From the NCBI GenBank assembly GCA_002404015.1, contig DHIW01000050.1, positions 2,582-19,310 on the forward strand: a stretch of 16,729 nucleotides of DNA. The letters run 5' to 3'. This document shows positions 14,111 through 16,729 of the stretch, piece after piece; the stretch's first letter is position 1, and every line of letters begins with the position of its first letter. This DNA is from Chloroflexi bacterium UBA4736. GTDB lineage: Bacteria > Chloroflexota > Dormibacteria > Dormibacterales > Dormibacteraceae. The translations under genes and the position numbers were made by a program. The notes beneath the pieces are model-generated. The model searched no databases, was not told the origin of the DNA, and saw only the letters and a program-made list of their open reading frames with translations.

Positions 14111-15549
14111 TGGCCCTCAGCCAGGCGGTCGTGCGCGACCTCCGGCGGATCGTCGGCGAGCAGCACGTCGTCGATCAGCCCAACGACCTCCGGATCTTCG
14201 AGCGCGACGCCTCGATCACGGGCGCAACGCCGGACGCCATCGTCCTCCCCGGCACCCGTGACGAGGTCGTGGGAGTCGTGAAGCTGGCCGCCCAGCACGG
14301 AATCCCGGTGGTCCCCCGGGGCGCCGGCACCGGGCTCTCGGGGGGTGCGGTCACGCTGCGCGGTGGCATCGCCCTCCAGCTCAGCCGGATGCGCCGGATC
14401 CTGGAGATCGACACCGGCTCGCGCACGGCGACCGTCGAGCCGGGCGCCGTCAACCAGGACCTGCAGCAGGAAGCCGCCCGTCACGGCCTGTTCTACGCCC
14501 CCGACCCCTCCTCCCAGAAAGCCTGCACCCTGGGCGGCAACGCGGCCGAGAACTCGGGCGGTCCCCACTGCCTGTACTACGGCGTGACCACCAACCACAT
14601 CATCGGCATGGAGGTCGTCTTCGCGGACGGGTCGCTGGCGTGGCTGGGCGGCGACGCGCCCGACCGCCTGGGCCTGGACCTTTTGGGCCTGATGGTCGGC
14701 TCCGAGGGGACGCTGTGCACGATCACCAGGATCAAGGTCCGCCTGCTGCCCGCCCCGGAGTCGATCGTGACCCTGATGGCGGCCTTTCCGACCATCGAGT
14801 CGGCCAGCCACGCCGTCTCGGACGTGATCGGCCACGGCATCGTGCCGGCCGCCCTGGAGATGATGGACCAGGTCACGATCGGGGCCGTGGAGGCGCACTA
14901 CAAGGCCGGCTACCCGACAGATGCCGGGGCGGTCCTGCTGGTCGAGGTGGACGGCCTGGACGAGAGCGCCGCGGAGCTGGCCGCCAAAGTGGAGGAGATC
15001 CTGAGGGTCAACGAGACCAGCAGCCTGCGGGTGGCCGAGGACGCCGCCGAGCGAGAGCTGCTCTGGGCCGGCCGCAAGGGCGCGATCGGCGCCCTGGGAC
15101 GGATCAAGCCCAACTACTACCTGCACGACGGGGTGGTGCCCCGCACCCGGCTGCCCGAGGTCCTCCGCCGGGTCGGCGAGATCGGCGAGCACTACCGCCT
15201 GCCGGTCGCCAACGTCTTCCACGCCGGCGACGGCAACCTGCACCCCAACATCCTCTTCGACATGCGCGACGAGGGCATCCTGGAAAAGGTGGAGGCGGCG
15301 GGCGAGGAGATGCTCCGGGCGGTGGTGGAGATGGGCGGCACGCTGTCGGGCGAGCACGGCATCGGGATCGAAAAGAACGCGTTCATGCCCTGGATCTACA
15401 GCCCCGACGACCTGGATGCGATGCTCCGGGTGAAGCGCGTCCTCGACCCCGAGGAGCGGCTCAACCCAGGCAAGATCTTTCCCGACCCCGAGCGGGAGCC
15501 CAAGCTGGTGGCGCGGGTCGGGCTGGCCTCCGAAGCCCGTTGGTGGTAG
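14110..15549 (+). CDS. glcD: Glycolate oxidase subunit GlcD (FAD-linked oxidase)
   Basis: GlcD is the catalytic FAD subunit that oxidises glycolate (or D-lactate-type 2-hydroxy acids) to glyoxylate, passing electrons to the GlcF iron-sulfur subunit and the quinone pool. The 479 residues match the family. The PCMH FAD domain has PRGAGTGLSGGA (69-80), DPSSQKACTLGGNAAENSGG (132-151) and GSEGTL (197-202). The C-terminal substrate domain has HDGVVPRTRLPEVL (339-352), the catalytic-site FHAGDGNLHPN (370-380), GEHGIGIEK (414-422) and the terminal NPGKIFP (452-458). The ATG at 14110 overlaps the preceding stop (TGATG). The frame extends further upstream, but that part is antiphase with the 111-aa gene. 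GlcE overlaps its end, so the three genes form one transcript. Confidence 0.96.
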   Translation: MALSQAVVRDLRRIVGEQHVVDQPNDLRIFERDASITGATPDAIVLPGTRDEVVGVVKLAAQHGIPVVPRGAGTGLSGGAVTLRGGIALQLSRMRRILEIDTGSRTATVEPGAVNQDLQQEAARHGLFYAPDPSSQKACTLGGNAAENSGGPHCLYYGVTTNHIIGMEVVFADGSLAWLGGDAPDRLGLDLLGLMVGSEGTLCTITRIKVRLLPAPESIVTLMAAFPTIESASHAVSDVIGHGIVPAALEMMDQVTIGAVEAHYKAGYPTDAGAVLLVEVDGLDESAAELAAKVEEILRVNETSSLRVAEDAAERELLWAGRKGAIGALGRIKPNYYLHDGVVPRTRLPEVLRRVGEIGEHYRLPVANVFHAGDGNLHPNILFDMRDEGILEKVEAAGEEMLRAVVEMGGTLSGEHGIGIEKNAFMPWIYSPDDLDAMLRVKRVLDPEERLNPGKIFPDPEREPKLVARVGLASEARWW

Positions 15550-16622
15550 ACGGCTCCCGCCCTGAGAGGACAGAGCGACCGCGCAGCGCGGAGGAGCTGG
15601 CCGAGCTGTTGCGATCGGCGGCCGAGGCCGGCCAGGCGGTCATCCCGGTCGGGGGCGGTCGCGCCATCGGTCTCGGCGACCCGCCGGAGCGCTTCGACCT
15701 GGCGCTGGAGACCGGGGGGCTTGACCGCATCATCGAGTACAGCCAGGCCGACATGACCGCGTCTGTGGAGGCGGGCGTGACGCTGGAGGAACTGAACGCG
15801 GAGCTGGGCCGGGCGGGCCAGTTCCTGCCCCTCGACCCGTTCAACGCGCCCGGCCACACGGTCGGCGGCGCCCTGGCGGCGGGCGTCTCAGGCCCGCTGA
15901 GGCTGCGGTTCGGCACTCCCCGCGACTTCGTGATCGGTCTCCGCGTGGCGCTGCCGGACGGCCGGCTGGTCAGCTCCGGCGGCCGCGTCGTCAAGAATGT
16001 CAGCGGCTACGACATGAACAAGCTGCACCTGGGCGCGCTCGGCAGCCTGGGCGTGATCGTCGCAGCCTCGTTCAAAGTCTTCCCGAAGCCGCTGGACGAG
16101 GTGACGCTGGAGACCCAGGCCGAGGACCTGGAGGCCGCGCTGGCCGAGGCCCGGCGAGCGCTCGGGCTCGCGATGGCGCCGATCGCGCTCGAGCTCACGA
16201 GTGATCACAGGCTGCTGGCGCGGCTGGCCGGTACCGAGGGCGGGGTGCGCCGGATCGCCCGCGAGCTGGGCTGGAAGGAAGCTGACGCCGACTGCTGGGA
16301 GGCGCACGCCCGGCTGCGGCCGGCCGCCAGGATCTCGGTTCCACCGGATTACCTGCCGGCGCTGCTGGCAGAGCTCACACCGGGCACGCGCTGGTGGGCC
16401 TCGCCCGGCGTCGGCGTCGCCTACCTGGCCGAGCCTGACGTCGCGCAGCGGGCAGCCGCCGAGTCCGTGGGTGGATCGCTGGTGCTCTTCGACGGGTCGT
16501 CCGAGCTGAAGCGCGGCCAGGGCGCCTGGGGCAAGCCACCGGCTACGCTGGACGTCATGCGCCGGATCCGCGACGCCTTCGACCCCGGTCGCACGCTCTC
16601 CCCGGGGCGGTTCGTGGTCTAG
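15543..16622 (+). CDS. glcE: Glycolate oxidase subunit GlcE (second FAD-binding subunit)
   Basis: GlcE is the smaller FAD-binding subunit required for glycolate oxidase activity with GlcD and GlcF. The 359 residues match the family. Visible motifs are IPVGGGRAIGLGDP (34-47), the acidic second strand IEYSQADMTASVEAGVTLEE (64-83), GHTVGGALAAGVSGPLRLRF (104-123), GTPRDFVIGLRVALPDG (124-140) and GGRVVKNVSGYDMNKLHLGA (146-165). The C-terminus DPGRTLSPGRF is the usual end. I chose GTG 15543, which overlaps the glcD stop by 7 nt; TTG 15540 is an alternative. The much longer frame upstream is only the glcD gene read in another phase. No GlcF iron-sulfur sequence follows within the remaining 107 nt. 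Confidence 0.94.
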   Translation: MVDGSRPERTERPRSAEELAELLRSAAEAGQAVIPVGGGRAIGLGDPPERFDLALETGGLDRIIEYSQADMTASVEAGVTLEELNAELGRAGQFLPLDPFNAPGHTVGGALAAGVSGPLRLRFGTPRDFVIGLRVALPDGRLVSSGGRVVKNVSGYDMNKLHLGALGSLGVIVAASFKVFPKPLDEVTLETQAEDLEAALAEARRALGLAMAPIALELTSDHRLLARLAGTEGGVRRIARELGWKEADADCWEAHARLRPAARISVPPDYLPALLAELTPGTRWWASPGVGVAYLAEPDVAQRAAAESVGGSLVLFDGSSELKRGQGAWGKPPATLDVMRRIRDAFDPGRTLSPGRFVV

Positions 16623-16729
16623 CAGGGTGTTGAAAAAGGTCGGCGAGGGATTCGGGGGCCAGGTGGCCCAGATCCTAGGCGGCTCCGAGAACCGGAGCAA
16701 AGCGTATTGGAGATACGCGTCGCGAGGAT
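16623..16729 (+). other. Structured right edge: three tandem hairpins and a possible IS terminus
   Basis: Immediately after the glcE stop comes GCAGGGTGTTGAAAAAGGTC, which resembles the terminal inverted repeats of several insertion-sequence families as I remember them. Three hairpins follow: GGGCC-AGGT-GGCCC (16656-16669), GCTCCG-AGAAC-CGGAGC (16682-16698) and GCGTAT-TGGAG-ATACGC (16702-16718). A GTG at 16627 opens a 34-codon frame to the edge, but it has no SD and no recognisable product. No cysteine-rich GlcF start is present. A mobile-element end is a guess that the next few hundred bases would settle. Confidence 0.3.

Noticed and set aside
14640..15542. N-terminal extension of the glcE frame
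   Set aside because: It lies wholly within glcD in another phase and is Arg/Gly/Pro-rich; the GlcE fold starts after 15543.

Overview
This window is uniformly GC-rich (roughly 70% by eye), gene-dense bacterial chromosome with no CRISPR array, no recognisable transposase gene and no phage genes. No gene gives a firm taxonomic placement. The CoA transferase closely resembles, from memory, the Chloroflexus 3-hydroxypropionate bi-cycle enzyme Mct. Several genes appear to be transcribed leaderless from -10 hexamers 6-7 nt before the start codon. Together these suggest a Chloroflexota/Dormibacterota-like or deep actinobacterial-type soil or environmental lineage. That placement is inference with low confidence.

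Layout, left to right. (1) 1-2265, minus: the first 755 residues of cobalamin-dependent methionine synthase (metH), running off the left edge. (2) 2322-3818, plus: a metal-responsive unit made of a perfect CsoR-type operator, a leaderless csoR-like repressor and a COG0701 permease with a His/Asp tail. (3) 3834-5421, minus: a small membrane protein, a DedA-family protein, a SnoaL-like protein and a CAU-anticodon tRNA, probably tRNA-Ile2. (4) 5450-7617: a flavin reductase-like gene (minus) divergent from a coupled pair, mct (2-methylfumaryl-CoA isomerase) and a single-domain MaoC hydratase, indicating C5 mesaconyl-CoA metabolism. (5) 7597-7883: a short intergenic stretch with a 40-codon minus-strand ORF whose 3' end resembles the 3' end of the VOC gene 4.4 kb away. 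(6) 7884-11877: two tandem paralogous GGDEF proteins, each with four copies of an N-terminal helical repeat I do not recognise, facing a membrane-anchored pseudokinase-like protein. (7) 11976-13360, minus: a UroD-superfamily protein with an HxC...C zinc-type motif, coupled to a VOC (glyoxalase-fold) protein. (8) 13413-13652, minus: a small CxxS glutaredoxin-like protein. (9) 13775-16622, plus: a small unknown protein, glcD and glcE of glycolate oxidase, all overlapping. (10) 16623-16729: three tandem hairpins and a sequence resembling an IS terminus where glcF might be expected.

Functionally, metH, mct/MaoC and glcDE belong to C1, C5 and C2 metabolism. The two-GGDEF plus pseudokinase cluster is the best candidate for an undescribed signalling system. 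One GGDEF protein keeps every catalytic residue. Its upstream paralog keeps the GGDEF signature and the RxxD inhibitory site but has lost the metal-binding Asp and a guanine-binding Asn. This suggests an active enzyme paired with a pseudo-enzyme through shared repeats.
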